Assembly (NCBI RefSeq): GCF_023702715.1
Contig: NZ_CP098480.1
Span: forward strand, 2,852,001 to 2,916,000
Length of the DNA: 64,000 nt
Direction: 5' to 3'
Source: Acinetobacter sp. C32I
Lineage (GTDB): Bacteria > Pseudomonadota > Gammaproteobacteria > Pseudomonadales > Moraxellaceae
This document shows positions 54,709 to 63,953 of the stretch, piece by piece (position 1 is the stretch's first letter; the number at the start of each line of letters is the position of its first letter). The position numbers and the translations under genes were made by a program. Under the pieces are notes generated by a model. The model had not been told where the DNA came from and did not search any database. It worked only from the letters and a program-made list of their open reading frames with translations.

Positions 54709-56283
54709 TTAACGGTATTGTGCAAGATATTGTTCAAAACTCATGTCGTTATCTTGTTCAAGTTGCGCCTGTTTTTGCAACGAAGTTTGCGCCAATTGTT
54801 CAAAATAGTGTTTGCGTTCTTCACTCAATGGATGTTGGTCATAATGATCAACATGTTGCTGTGCCATGACACTACCAAAATTCCATGTGCCACCATGTTG
54901 CAAGGTATCTGCAATGACGTGCGCCGAAGGTGTGTTTTCAACATGGTCTAGACGTTGTTGCATCACTTGAATGGCATCTTGATATAGCTCGGTGCCATCC
55001 ATTTGGTCTAGGACCTTGGCACAGGCTTGAATTGCATTTAAATGAGTTTGTGCCCAGTCTTTTAAAGCAATCGACTGATCTCCCGCTTCAATCTTGGCAT
55101 CTGCTGCACGACCACGATTGACCACTTCAGTTTGGTTCCGATCAATTTGCTCTTGTTCTTCGGCAAATAAATCTGGACTGTCTTTGAGTAAGCAGTACAA
55201 GGCTAGACTTTCAAGGAAGCCTGCCGAAATTTCATCAATCCCAATCGCGCTATACGGATTCACATCGACTGCACGTAATTCGACATAGCCGACACCACGA
55301 TTTTTTAACGCTTGCGAAGGTGTTTCACCCGCTTGTGGCACCTGTTTAGGACGCACCAGACTGTAATATTCATTTTCAATCTGTAATACGTGATCATTGA
55401 TTTGAATTGGCTCGCCCTGTTCATCATTTAAACCGAGCTGGGTAAATTCTGGATATGGGGTATGCACGGCTTTTTGTAGGCCATCCAAGTAATCGTGCAG
55501 GTCGTTATAATGAATCCCAAGTTCTTTTTGTGCTGAGTTTTGATAGCCCAAACGCCCCATCCGCAATGCAGTCGCTTCTGGTAAATATAAGGTGCCTTTG
55601 ACTAAAGGCTGTAAATGATGCTGGCGACCGGTCAGGAAGCAACGGCACACCGATGGACTTGCGCCCAACATATACATCACTAAAGGAATCAGGCGAATAA
55701 AATTGCGGATCAAGCCAAAATAACGGTGACTACGATAATCTTGTAGGCTGAGTTGTTTTAATTCTGGATTACTTTCATGTTGCTGTAAAACAGCAAACAG
55801 TTGTTCAGGAAAAGATAAATTATAGTGCACCCCTGAAATGGTCTGCATACGGCGGCCATAACGCACGCCTAAACCACGACGGTATAAGGTTTTAAAGCGG
55901 CCAATATTGGAACTGCCATATTGTGCTAGTTTAATATTTTCTTCGTTATCATCCAGCATACATGGCATCGATAAAGGCCAGAGTTTCTCACCCTCTTCAA
56001 GCTGCTGATGTACGACACTATGGATATCACTCAACTCATTTAAAGCGGCAGCAATGGTCGTTTGTGGTGTGGTAATAAACTCCATCAACGCTTCTGAATA
56101 ATCAGTGGTGATATGTGGATGTGTGAGTGCCGAACCTAAAGCGATGGGATGATTTTGTTGTGATAAGAATCCATTGCTTTGCATGCGTAGGCTTTCACGT
56201 TCGATCCCACGTAACATCCCCTTTAATAGCGAGGCATCTACCCAAGTTGGTATCACAGAGGAAGTAAGGCTGGGTTGATTCAT
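54709..56283 (-). CDS. gshA: Glutamate--cysteine ligase
   Basis: The first, rate-limiting step of glutathione synthesis. It has 524 residues, matching the E. coli-type (class 1) enzyme. Motifs: GIERESLRMQSNGFLSQ at the start, TDYSEALMEFITTP, the YGRRMQTISGVHYNLSFP block, and RGVGYVELRAVDVNPYS. gshB, a glutathione peroxidase and a GST family gene also occur in the window but are not linked to it. dsbB follows at once. Confidence 0.97.
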   Translation of the reverse strand: MNQPSLTSSVIPTWVDASLLKGMLRGIERESLRMQSNGFLSQQNHPIALGSALTHPHITTDYSEALMEFITTPQTTIAAALNELSDIHSVVHQQLEEGEKLWPLSMPCMLDDNEENIKLAQYGSSNIGRFKTLYRRGLGVRYGRRMQTISGVHYNLSFPEQLFAVLQQHESNPELKQLSLQDYRSHRYFGLIRNFIRLIPLVMYMLGASPSVCRCFLTGRQHHLQPLVKGTLYLPEATALRMGRLGYQNSAQKELGIHYNDLHDYLDGLQKAVHTPYPEFTQLGLNDEQGEPIQINDHVLQIENEYYSLVRPKQVPQAGETPSQALKNRGVGYVELRAVDVNPYSAIGIDEISAGFLESLALYCLLKDSPDLFAEEQEQIDRNQTEVVNRGRAADAKIEAGDQSIALKDWAQTHLNAIQACAKVLDQMDGTELYQDAIQVMQQRLDHVENTPSAHVIADTLQHGGTWNFGSVMAQQHVDHYDQHPLSEERKHYFEQLAQTSLQKQAQLEQDNDMSFEQYLAQYR

Positions 56284-56510
56284 ATTCTATGCTCGCTTAT
56301 TCAAGATCAGCCGACCACATGCATGGTAACGACGTCGTCGATTCTACAGACATGCTGTGCATGCCAATCCCTTCGACTCAGCCAATTATAACGACAATTA
56401 CAATCTAGTCATCTGATTTAGTTTGGCAATTTTTATCACAATCTTGTTACATAAGACACGCAAAAATTGTGATTTTATTGAAAAATAAATCTTCCAATGG
56501 ATACTCGACC

Positions 56511-57050
56511 ATGCAAGCGCAAGACATTCTTAATTTTTGGTTTGACCCTGATCATCGTGCACTTTGGTTTGCCAAAAGTGATGATTTTGATGCAAAAATT
56601 CATGCGTCCTTTGCAGAGATTCATCAACAAGCTGCTCAGGCAGAGCTGTGGTCATGGCGCCAAACACCTGAAGGACGTCTGGCTGAAATTATTATCCTCG
56701 ATCAGTTCTCACGAAATTTATACCGAGATCAGGCTCAAGCCTTTGCCTACGACAGCTTGGCTTTAACCCTGTCACAAGAAGCGATTAGCTTGCAATTGGA
56801 TGCACAACTCAGTCCTGAGCAACGTTCCTTTCTTTATATGCCGTTTATGCATAGCGAATCCAAGCTCATACATGAATTTGCCCTAAAATTGTTTCAACGC
56901 TTAGGCAATGAAATTAATTTAAACTTTGAGAAAAAGCATAAAGTGATCATTGATCGTTTTGGTCGTTATCCACATCGCAATGCAATTTTAGGCCGTAACT
57001 CAAGCGCTGAAGAACTGGAATTTTTAACTCAACCGAATAGTAGTTTTTAA
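56511..57050 (+). CDS. DUF924 family protein
   Basis: A 179-residue all-helical protein from the ATG at 56511 (MQAQDILNFWFDPDH); the frame is open to 56469 but the family starts here. ALWFAKSDDFDAKI, LAEIIILDQFSRNLYRD and LYMPFMHSESKLIHE are the DUF924 blocks. The fold resembles TPR proteins; no biochemical role is established that I know of. It is first of three same-direction genes (DUF924, lipoprotein, DUF445), with 36 bases before the next. Confidence 0.87.
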   Translation: MQAQDILNFWFDPDHRALWFAKSDDFDAKIHASFAEIHQQAAQAELWSWRQTPEGRLAEIIILDQFSRNLYRDQAQAFAYDSLALTLSQEAISLQLDAQLSPEQRSFLYMPFMHSESKLIHEFALKLFQRLGNEINLNFEKKHKVIIDRFGRYPHRNAILGRNSSAEELEFLTQPNSSF

Positions 57051-57086
57051 GTCGATCTCCCTCGACACTGAATAAAGGAATGGCAT

Positions 57087-57644
57087 ATGAAAGCTTTATT
57101 AATATGCACCCCGCTCCTTGTCGCACTGACATTTGCAGGATGTGCAACGGTTCCCTCCAAACCCAGAACCTTTGATCAACTCGGACAATTCACCGCTTAT
57201 CCGTTAAATAACAAAACTTACCGCGTTGGTTTCCAAGCGGATAATAATTTGAGTTATGGTACGGCTGAGGAAATTACCTTGCTCAAAGCAGCGCAAACCA
57301 CGGTCAAAAATGGTTTCCGCTATTTTAGTGTGGTGGACGATCCAAGTAATGCCCGTCATAAAACACCTCGTCAGGCGGTAATTTATCCGACACCATCTTA
57401 TTATCCTTATGGTTATTATCGTCGTCATCCTGCCTTTTGGCCGGATCCATTCTACGATACCCCACAAGTGGTCAATATTGATCCGATTCAAGTGTCGTAT
57501 ACTATCGAGTGCTTTAAGACACAGCAGCAATCACCAGATGCCTTTGATGCACAACTGATTTTGCAATCACTAGGGCCTAAATATGGCTTGAGTCCATCAG
57601 GAGATGTGTTGCAGCCGCCTGCACCACCTCAAAACAAGAAATGA
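57087..57644 (+). CDS. DUF4136-like lipoprotein
   Basis: A 185-residue lipoprotein: signal MKALLICTPLLVALTFAGC with C19 as lipid site. The mature part follows the pattern of the CC0125/DUF4136-like family (TFDQLGQFTAYPLNNKTYRVGF; AAQTTVKNGFRYFSVVDD) with a Tyr/Pro-rich loop (PTPSYYPYGYYRRHPAF) and a Pro-rich end. Location is a membrane, probably outer. The role is unknown. It lies 18 bases before the DUF445 gene. Confidence 0.8.
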   Translation: MKALLICTPLLVALTFAGCATVPSKPRTFDQLGQFTAYPLNNKTYRVGFQADNNLSYGTAEEITLLKAAQTTVKNGFRYFSVVDDPSNARHKTPRQAVIYPTPSYYPYGYYRRHPAFWPDPFYDTPQVVNIDPIQVSYTIECFKTQQQSPDAFDAQLILQSLGPKYGLSPSGDVLQPPAPPQNKK

Positions 57645-57662
57645 AATTAAAAGGATGACTCA

Positions 57663-58970
57663 ATGAGTTCAGTCGAAGAAATCCACGTCCCAAGCTTACA
57701 ACGAAGTAAATACTTCGCCACCATGGCACTGATTATTGCAGTGGTGTCATGGGTCGCTTTAATGGTCGCGGCACATTTCCTGCCTGAATATAAATGGCTC
57801 ATCCATATTTTCATGCTCGGTGCAGAAGCAGGTGTGGTTGGTGGCTTAGCCGATTGGTATGCAGTCACCGTCTTATTCCGCAACCCTTTCGGCAGAATGC
57901 CCTTACCCAAACTGTTGCGTGATCACACTGAAATTATTCCACGCAATAAAGCGCGTATTGCCGAATCAATGGGACGCTTTGTACAGGAAAATTTCTTATC
58001 CCCACAAATTGTGGAACGTAGCTTACAAAATGCCGATATCAGTTTGGCGGTGGGTCAATGGTTGGCCAGTCCAAAGAACAATCAACAAGTGGTACAGATG
58101 ATTCAGCATACTGTGCCGAGAATCTTTGAATTTGTCAGCCAAGATCAGATTGCACACTTTGTCCAAAATAACAGTGTGCAATGGGTCAGAAGTACTAAGG
58201 TCAATAAACTGGCCAGTGAAATGCTGCGTGCGGTACTGGAAAATGATTTCCATCAAGATGTATTACAACGTGGACTGGATCTGGCACATGAATGGATGGT
58301 ATCTCACCCTGAAGAAGCACGTGATTTATCACGTAAATTATTCCAAGAACTCGGTGTTTGGAAACTGGCTAAAGGCGCAAGCTGGATTGGCATTGATGTA
58401 CAGCAACGCACCATTGACTCACTCATTGAAAAAGTTGAATCAATGCTGGCCAATCCTGATCATCCTTGGCGTCAAGATATTGAAGCCACCACGCATAATT
58501 TAATGCTGGAACTGGCAGAACCTGACAGTGAAGCCAGCCAACGCTTAAATCGTGGTAAAGATGCTCTACTTGATAGCCCACAAGTGCTGAACTTTATCAG
58601 TGGCGCTGTGGCCATTCTATGTGATGCGATTAAAACTGATTTAATGCAGGAAGATTCAGGCATTGCTACCAATTTACAAGCCGCCATTCAACAGTTGGGT
58701 GAGAGCCTGATTCAGAATGAAAAAGTCCGTCAGGTACTGAATGAAAAAATGGTCGGTTTAGCCACCAATTTCAGTGAGCAATATAGCGACAAAATCATTC
58801 GTTATATCAGTGAGCGCATTCATGAATGGGATTCTCGGGAAATGATCGCCAAAATCGAAAGTGAAGTTGGCGGTGATTTGCATATGATCCGCGTCAACGG
58901 TGTGATTGTCGGTGCGTTTATTGGTTTAGCACTCGGTGTGATTCGTGCCATTGTTGAAAATGTTTTGTAA
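57663..58970 (+). CDS. DUF445 membrane protein
   Basis: A 435-residue protein with an N-terminal helix pair (about 20-65, MALIIAVVSWVALMVAAHFL and FMLGAEAGVVGGLADWYAV), a long helical soluble part, and a last membrane helix (NGVIVGAFIGLALGVIRAIV). The ADWYAVTVLFRNPFG motif and RNKARIAESMGRFVQENFL are the DUF445 (YjiN-like) signature. The function is not established. It is last in the DUF924-lipoprotein-DUF445 run. Confidence 0.85.
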   Translation: MSSVEEIHVPSLQRSKYFATMALIIAVVSWVALMVAAHFLPEYKWLIHIFMLGAEAGVVGGLADWYAVTVLFRNPFGRMPLPKLLRDHTEIIPRNKARIAESMGRFVQENFLSPQIVERSLQNADISLAVGQWLASPKNNQQVVQMIQHTVPRIFEFVSQDQIAHFVQNNSVQWVRSTKVNKLASEMLRAVLENDFHQDVLQRGLDLAHEWMVSHPEEARDLSRKLFQELGVWKLAKGASWIGIDVQQRTIDSLIEKVESMLANPDHPWRQDIEATTHNLMLELAEPDSEASQRLNRGKDALLDSPQVLNFISGAVAILCDAIKTDLMQEDSGIATNLQAAIQQLGESLIQNEKVRQVLNEKMVGLATNFSEQYSDKIIRYISERIHEWDSREMIAKIESEVGGDLHMIRVNGVIVGAFIGLALGVIRAIVENVL

Positions 58971-59021
58971 ATAAATCAAATCGTAAAATTCTCTAGCTCA
59001 ATTTAAGTTGGGATCAACTAT

Positions 59022-59120
59022 CGTGACGGCGGCATGGATGCCGCCCGTAGTGCTGCGGCCTCAAGGATGGGCCGTCAGCACTACAAAGGATTTTTGTTAC
59101 TTTTCATCCTTGAAAAGTAA
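59022..59120. repeat. Three-hairpin intergenic repeat, copy 2
   Basis: The same three-hairpin layout as 35021-35121: 59028-59045 (GGCGGCA/TGCCGCC), 59047-59084 (GTAGTGCTG/CAGCACTAC with inner CGGCC/GGCCG), and 59097-59120 (TTACTTTTCA/TGAAAAGTAA, loop TCCT). Hairpin lengths (18, 38 and 24) are the same in both copies. AAAGGATTTTTG is conserved. It lies between DUF445 and the aminotransferase gene, which run in the same direction. Confidence 0.85.
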
Positions 59121-59214
59121 AACATGCCTATGCAAATTACATATAATTTCTCACAGCATACGAGGCTGTGCAGAGTCATCGTAAAAAAGAAATTAGACAT
59201 AAAAAGGACATCCG

Positions 59215-60369
59215 ATGTTGCAACTTCAGTCAAAACTCCCAAGCCAAGGCGTCACCATTTTTAGTGTCATGACTGAACTCGCACACCGACTCAATGCCCT
59301 GAACCTGTCTCAAGGTTTCCCAGATTTCCCTGCGCCACCTGCATTGCTCGAAGCCCTCAGCCAAGCGACACTTTCAGGCTATAACCAATACCCTGCGGGT
59401 GATGGTGTACTGACTTTAAGACAACAACTGGCGACACAATTCTTAGCGCGTGATCAGTTGCAACTCGATCCAGTCACTGAGATCACCATCACCCCTGGCG
59501 CAACCATTGCAATTTTCTGTGCCATTCAAGCCTGTATCCACGCTGGCGATGAAGTGATTATTTTCGATCCAAGCTATGACAGCTATGCCCCTGCGGTTCA
59601 GTTGGCAGGTGGAAAATCAGTGCATATCCATTTAGATGCACCCAGCTTTCAGGTGAATTGGCAAAAGGTCAAAGACAGTATCAATGCCAACACTCGCATG
59701 ATTATTGTCAACACCCCACACAATCCAACAGGGGCAATTTGGTCAGAACAGGATTGGCGACAGTTAATTGAGCTGATTCAAGATAAAAATATCGTAGTGC
59801 TCTCCGATGAAGTCTATGAACATCTGATTTTTGATGGGCAAAAACACCATAGCGCACTGCAATTTCCAGAATTGCGTGAACGCAGCTTTGTGATTGGTTC
59901 TTTCGGCAAAACCTATCATGTCACAGGCTGGAAAACCGGCTATTGTGTTGCTGCGCCACAACTCATGCGCCTGTTCCGCCAAATCTATCAATTTGCCAAT
60001 TTCTGTGGCACCACCCCGTGCCAGATTGCACTAGCCAACTATATGCAACAACACCCTGAGCATATTCAAGAATTGCCTAGTTTTTATCAGGCGAAACGTG
60101 ATCTGTTCAACGCCCAAATTCAAGATTCACGTTTCGACTTCATTCCATCTCAAGGCACCTATTTCCAAAATCTGGATTACAGCAACATTCGTCCTGATCT
60201 TAATGATGTCGAGATGTGCCAATTTCTTGCGGAGCAACATAAAATTGTGGCCATTCCAATTTCGGTGTTCTATCAACAAGCACCAGCCTCATTACGCCTG
60301 ATTCGTTTCTGTTTTGCCAAAACCGATCAAACACTGCAACGCGCAGGTGAAATCCTCGTACAATGTTGA
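59215..60369 (+). CDS. PLP-dependent aminotransferase, methionine/kynurenine type (YbdL-like)
   Basis: A class I aminotransferase of 384 residues. The Schiff-base lysine is K232 in SFGKTYHVTGWKTGY; PLP contacts are N166/N170 in NTPHNPTG and D198/Y201 in SDEVYEHL. The wording matches YbdL/MtnE-like methionine aminotransferases and the kynurenine aminotransferase group. It probably acts in methionine salvage or 2-oxo-acid exchange. It is 97 bases upstream of the MATE gene. Confidence 0.88.
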   Translation: MLQLQSKLPSQGVTIFSVMTELAHRLNALNLSQGFPDFPAPPALLEALSQATLSGYNQYPAGDGVLTLRQQLATQFLARDQLQLDPVTEITITPGATIAIFCAIQACIHAGDEVIIFDPSYDSYAPAVQLAGGKSVHIHLDAPSFQVNWQKVKDSINANTRMIIVNTPHNPTGAIWSEQDWRQLIELIQDKNIVVLSDEVYEHLIFDGQKHHSALQFPELRERSFVIGSFGKTYHVTGWKTGYCVAAPQLMRLFRQIYQFANFCGTTPCQIALANYMQQHPEHIQELPSFYQAKRDLFNAQIQDSRFDFIPSQGTYFQNLDYSNIRPDLNDVEMCQFLAEQHKIVAIPISVFYQQAPASLRLIRFCFAKTDQTLQRAGEILVQC

Positions 60370-60466
60370 TCAACAAAAAGAAACTGAACCCTCATCTTCA
60401 ACACAACTGAAAATGTTATGTTGACAAAAATACAATCGTTTCAGGATGAAGCGTGAAGGAAATTGA

Positions 60467-61834
60467 ATGACACCACGCCAACCCTTGGTCATGCAGCCGA
60501 ATCTCTGGAAAACCTTTTTTGTGTTTCTGGTGCCGTTGATTGCCACCAATATTTTGCAAAACCTGTCGGGAACCATTAATACCATCTTTGTCGGTCAAAT
60601 GATGGGAGTCAATGCAATTGCCGCAGTCTCGGTATTCTTCCCCATCCTGTTCTTTTTACTGGCTTTTGTAATTGGAATTTCTGCAGGCTCCACGGTGCTG
60701 ATTGGACAGGCATGGGGTGCGCAGAATCTAGAAAAAGTTCGCTCAGTGATTGGTTCCACTGTATTTATGACCTTGATCGGCGGCAGCATTATTGCAGTCT
60801 TGGGCCTGATCTTCGCCAAACATATTTTGGAGTTGCTGGGTACCGATCCTAAAGTGATGCACCTGTCCTTGCCTTATGTACAATGGATGTTGGTGGGCAG
60901 TCCCTTACTGTTCGTCTATATTATTTATACCTCAATCTTGCGGGGTGTCGGTGATAGTGTGACGCCACTGATTGCCCTGAGTCTCACCAGCTTGATTGGT
61001 TTGGGCGTAACCCCCGTTTTACTGAAAGGTTATTTTGGTTTTCCAGCGTTAGGTATTGTTGCCCCTGCGATTGCAACCATTATCGGTTATGCCGCGGTGC
61101 TGATTTTTTTAGCAATTTATCTAAATTATAAAAACCATCCACTGAAAATTGATGGTCTATTGCTGCAACATATTCGCCATGATGCAGAACTGAGTAAATT
61201 AATTTTAAAACTCGGAATTCCAACAGGGATTCAGATGGTCACCACCTCCTTAGCGGGTCTGGTGATTATTGGCTTGATTAACCATTATGGTGCACATGCC
61301 ACCGCTGCTTACGGCGCAGTCAATCAGGTACTGAACTACATTCAATTTCCAGCCTTGTCAATTTCGATTGCCGCTTCGATTTTTGCTGCACAAGCGATTG
61401 GTGCAGGTAAACCTGATTTACTGGCCAAAGTCACCCGTACCGCTTTAGGTATGAATTTCTTATTTACCGGTAGTTTAATTGCCTTGGCTTATTTGTTCTC
61501 AAAATATCTGATGGCGCTGTTTATTACCGATCACAGTGTGATTGAACTGGGTCAACAACTGTTATTTATTGTGCTGTGGTCGATTCTGTTCTTTGGTGCC
61601 AGTGCTATTTTTGCATCGATTATGCGTGCCAGTGGTGCGGTCAATATCCCAATGCTCATCAATATTTTCACAATTGTTCTGATCGAAGTGCCATGCGCGT
61701 ATTGGTTTAGCTCATTGTGGGGCTTAACAGGCATTTGGATTGCCTATGCACTGTCCTTTGTCTGTCTATGTCTGTTCCAAGCCTTTTATTATCAATTCTT
61801 TTGGAAAAAGACCAAGATTAAGGTACTGATCTAA
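60467..61834 (+). CDS. MATE-family efflux transporter
   Basis: A 455-residue inner-membrane protein with twelve hydrophobic helices in two related halves, each opening with a MATE motif (NLSGTINTIFVGQMMGVNAIAAVS in the first). It exports cationic drugs or metabolites against Na+ or H+. The short basic start MTPRQPLVMQPNLWKTFFVFLVPLIATNIL is typical. The substrate cannot be inferred. It is convergent with the SDR gene beyond a shared terminator. Confidence 0.9.
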   Translation: MTPRQPLVMQPNLWKTFFVFLVPLIATNILQNLSGTINTIFVGQMMGVNAIAAVSVFFPILFFLLAFVIGISAGSTVLIGQAWGAQNLEKVRSVIGSTVFMTLIGGSIIAVLGLIFAKHILELLGTDPKVMHLSLPYVQWMLVGSPLLFVYIIYTSILRGVGDSVTPLIALSLTSLIGLGVTPVLLKGYFGFPALGIVAPAIATIIGYAAVLIFLAIYLNYKNHPLKIDGLLLQHIRHDAELSKLILKLGIPTGIQMVTTSLAGLVIIGLINHYGAHATAAYGAVNQVLNYIQFPALSISIAASIFAAQAIGAGKPDLLAKVTRTALGMNFLFTGSLIALAYLFSKYLMALFITDHSVIELGQQLLFIVLWSILFFGASAIFASIMRASGAVNIPMLINIFTIVLIEVPCAYWFSSLWGLTGIWIAYALSFVCLCLFQAFYYQFFWKKTKIKVLI

Positions 61835-61854
61835 AATCATCTTCTTATGCAAAT

Positions 61855-61885
61855 AAAAAAGCCATTCACAAGGAATGGCTTTTTT
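61855..61885. terminator. Bidirectional terminator
   Basis: AAAAAAGCCATTC-ACAAG-GAATGGCTTTTTT is a perfect 13-bp stem between the convergent MATE and SDR genes. Confidence 0.93.
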
Positions 61886-61896
61886 ATGCTGATAAC

Positions 61897-62724
61897 TTAC
61901 ATCATCTTGGTTGCAAGCGCTGCAATACGTTGATAACCCGTCGGGAATAAACGTTGGAACGAATCCACAATACGCGCATCGGTACCAATCAATAAACGGC
62001 GTTTATCTTTCAATACTGCATTTAAAATTTGACGAGCGGCTTCTTCTGGTGGGGTACGTAGGAACTTGTCAAATTGCTTGATTGATTTGTTCGGGTCCAT
62101 GCCCAAGCTCTTCAAACTGTCATTCATTTTCGCTGCTTTGGCGATATTGGTACGAATCCCGCCCGGATGTACGCAGAGTGAGCTGACACCGCCCTTCTCA
62201 ATATCTAGCTCTTGGCGCAGTGATTCAGTAAAACCGCGTACCGCAAATTTAGTTGCGTTATACGCCGATTGCGTTGGTTGCGAGGTTAAACCAAAAATAC
62301 TGGAGATGTTGATGATATGCCCATCTTTGGTTTGTTTAATGAATGGCAGGAATTCTTTGGTGCCATAGACCACACCCCAGAAATTAATCCCAACGATCCA
62401 TTCTAAATCTTCATAGCTTGCGCCTTCGACAGTTGAGCCAAGTGCTACGCCTGCGTTATTGAAGATCAAATTGACTGAGCCATGATCCTGTACCGTCTCT
62501 TGTGCCCACTGTTTCACCGCATCACGGTTTGAAACATCGAGTACTTTGGTGGTCACTGTTACAGGATACTGCTTCACCAATTCAACGGTTTGTGCCAGAC
62601 CTTTGTCATTGATATCACTCAACGATAAATGACAGCCTTGTTTCGCCAATAAAACGGCCAATTGTTGTCCAATCCCAGAACCTGCACCGGTGATCGCTGC
62701 GACTTTATTTTTAAAATTTTTCAT
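61897..62724 (-). CDS. SDR-family NAD(P)-dependent oxidoreductase
   Basis: A classical short-chain dehydrogenase of 275 residues. The cofactor loop TGAGSGIG is at 12-19, NNAG at 89-92, and the catalytic S142, Y155 and K159 (YNATK) are all present. D37 in SLSDIND suggests NAD preference. The C-terminal extension with FLRTPPEEAARQILNAVLKDKRRLLIG is seen in lipid-linked SDRs. It is under a promoter with a palindromic operator and divergent from a TetR regulator. The substrate is unknown. Confidence 0.88.
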   Translation of the reverse strand: MKNFKNKVAAITGAGSGIGQQLAVLLAKQGCHLSLSDINDKGLAQTVELVKQYPVTVTTKVLDVSNRDAVKQWAQETVQDHGSVNLIFNNAGVALGSTVEGASYEDLEWIVGINFWGVVYGTKEFLPFIKQTKDGHIINISSIFGLTSQPTQSAYNATKFAVRGFTESLRQELDIEKGGVSSLCVHPGGIRTNIAKAAKMNDSLKSLGMDPNKSIKQFDKFLRTPPEEAARQILNAVLKDKRRLLIGTDARIVDSFQRLFPTGYQRIAALATKMM

Positions 62725-62793
62725 TGCCTATCCTTTGTACTGCGAATGATACGCACATATTCGCTCAGACCATGTGCTGTTTAACCTGTAACC

Positions 62794-62822
62794 AATATAA
62801 TTTTGACAATACGTGTTGTCAA
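62794..62822 (-). promoter_or_regulatory. SDR promoter with overlapping TetR-type operator
   Basis: On the minus strand TTGACA (62822-62817), a 17-base spacer and TATATT (62799-62794) form a near-ideal sigma-70 promoter. TTGACAATACGTGTTGTCAA (62803-62822) is a 20-bp palindrome with one mismatched pair covering the -35 box and most of the spacer. A repressor bound there would shut off the SDR gene; the divergent TetR protein is the obvious candidate. Confidence 0.75.
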
Positions 62823-63024
62823 TATAGTACACTCTAGCTTTAAGACAAATGGCAATAACCAACATCCTACATGTCATAATAGGCCTATTTACATTTCATG
62901 ACTGATGATGTTTAAAAGAGACAAGGCATATTTTCAAAATTTGGTTATGCTAGTCAGCACAACATAGTTGAAATGCATATATTAGACACGCGGTTTAAAG
63001 ACTTTTTAGGGAACGGTTTTTTCA

Positions 63025-63702
63025 ATGGCAACTCAAGATCAAGCGACAAGCAAGAAAAAAAATACAGAAGCGAAAGAACGACAATTTAAAGGTCTGTCTT
63101 TAACCGAGCGCAAAGAAGCACGTCGTGAAAAATTGATTGAAGCAGGTATTGCAACCTACGGCACACAAGGCTTTTTCTCAGTCACGGTCAAAGATGTCTG
63201 TAATGAAGCCAAGCTGACTGAACGCTATTTTTATGAATCATTTAAGAAAAGTGAAGAACTATTTCAAACCGTATTCTTAAAAATGATTGAAAAAATGCAA
63301 ACCTGCTTAACCCAAGCTGTCCTCATGGCAGCACCTGAACCCAAGAATATGGTGACTGCAGGTTTGTCAGCGTTATTGAGCGCGATTAAAGATGATCCTC
63401 GTATGGCACGGATTATTTATATTGATGCCATGCTGGTGCAGGATTTACATAATCAAGCCACCATTCAAGAAACGCTGACCCAATTCGATCGCATTATTCA
63501 GGGCTTCGTGATGATCACCATGCCCAATGCCCCACATAGCACTGAAGAAGTCTCGTTGATGGCAACTGGCCTAAATGGTTATGTCACCCATATTATTATT
63601 CGTTGGGTCTCGGAAGGCTTCAAACAGCCTCTGGAAGATGTTTTGTCCGCCTGCTGTGCTGTCTTTTTGTCTTTTATCGAAACCACCTCGCAAAAAAATT
63701 AA
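63025..63702 (+). CDS. TetR/AcrR-family transcriptional regulator
   Basis: A 225-residue repressor. After a lysine-rich leader (1-30) the TetR HTH is at about 36-80 (REKLIEAGIATYGTQGFFSVTVKDVCNEAKLTERYFYESFKKSEELF). The ligand-binding part is helical. It is divergent from the SDR gene with a 20-bp palindrome in between, so it probably represses that gene and is released by its substrate or a fatty-acid-like ligand. The ligand is unknown. Confidence 0.88.
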   Translation: MATQDQATSKKKNTEAKERQFKGLSLTERKEARREKLIEAGIATYGTQGFFSVTVKDVCNEAKLTERYFYESFKKSEELFQTVFLKMIEKMQTCLTQAVLMAAPEPKNMVTAGLSALLSAIKDDPRMARIIYIDAMLVQDLHNQATIQETLTQFDRIIQGFVMITMPNAPHSTEEVSLMATGLNGYVTHIIIRWVSEGFKQPLEDVLSACCAVFLSFIETTSQKN

Positions 63703-63789
63703 AATCGTTTTACAGTTTTGTGACACACAAAGCTGTTAAACTACAGTTAAGTTAAGCAAATGAATTCATTTGCTTTATTGCTAGGCAAA

Positions 63790-63807
63790 TTGTCATCAAT
63801 CCGTCAC
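63790..63807 (+). promoter_or_regulatory. Pho-box-like repeat 1
   Basis: TTGTCAT-CAAT-CCGTCAC: two 7-base units of the CTGTCAT type separated by 4 bases, the 11-base period of a PhoB site. It is about 150 bases upstream of the response-regulator start. Confidence 0.5.
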
Positions 63808-63889
63808 GACTCTGCCCCATGCTTGTCACAATTTATTGCTAAATTCGACTTTATTAATTCTTTTGCAATGATATTGTCATAATTAATCT

Positions 63890-63907
63890 TTGTAATAAGC
63901 CTGTCAT
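63890..63907 (+). promoter_or_regulatory. Pho-box-like repeat 2
   Basis: TTGTAAT-AAGC-CTGTCAT, again with an 11-base period; another TTGTCAT lies at 63874-63880. It is 46 bases before the response-regulator start, where an autoregulatory PhoB site would be expected. Confidence 0.55.
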
Positions 63908-63953
63908 AACAACAAAACGGTTAAACCGTTACAGATTTTAAGGGTATTGCGCT

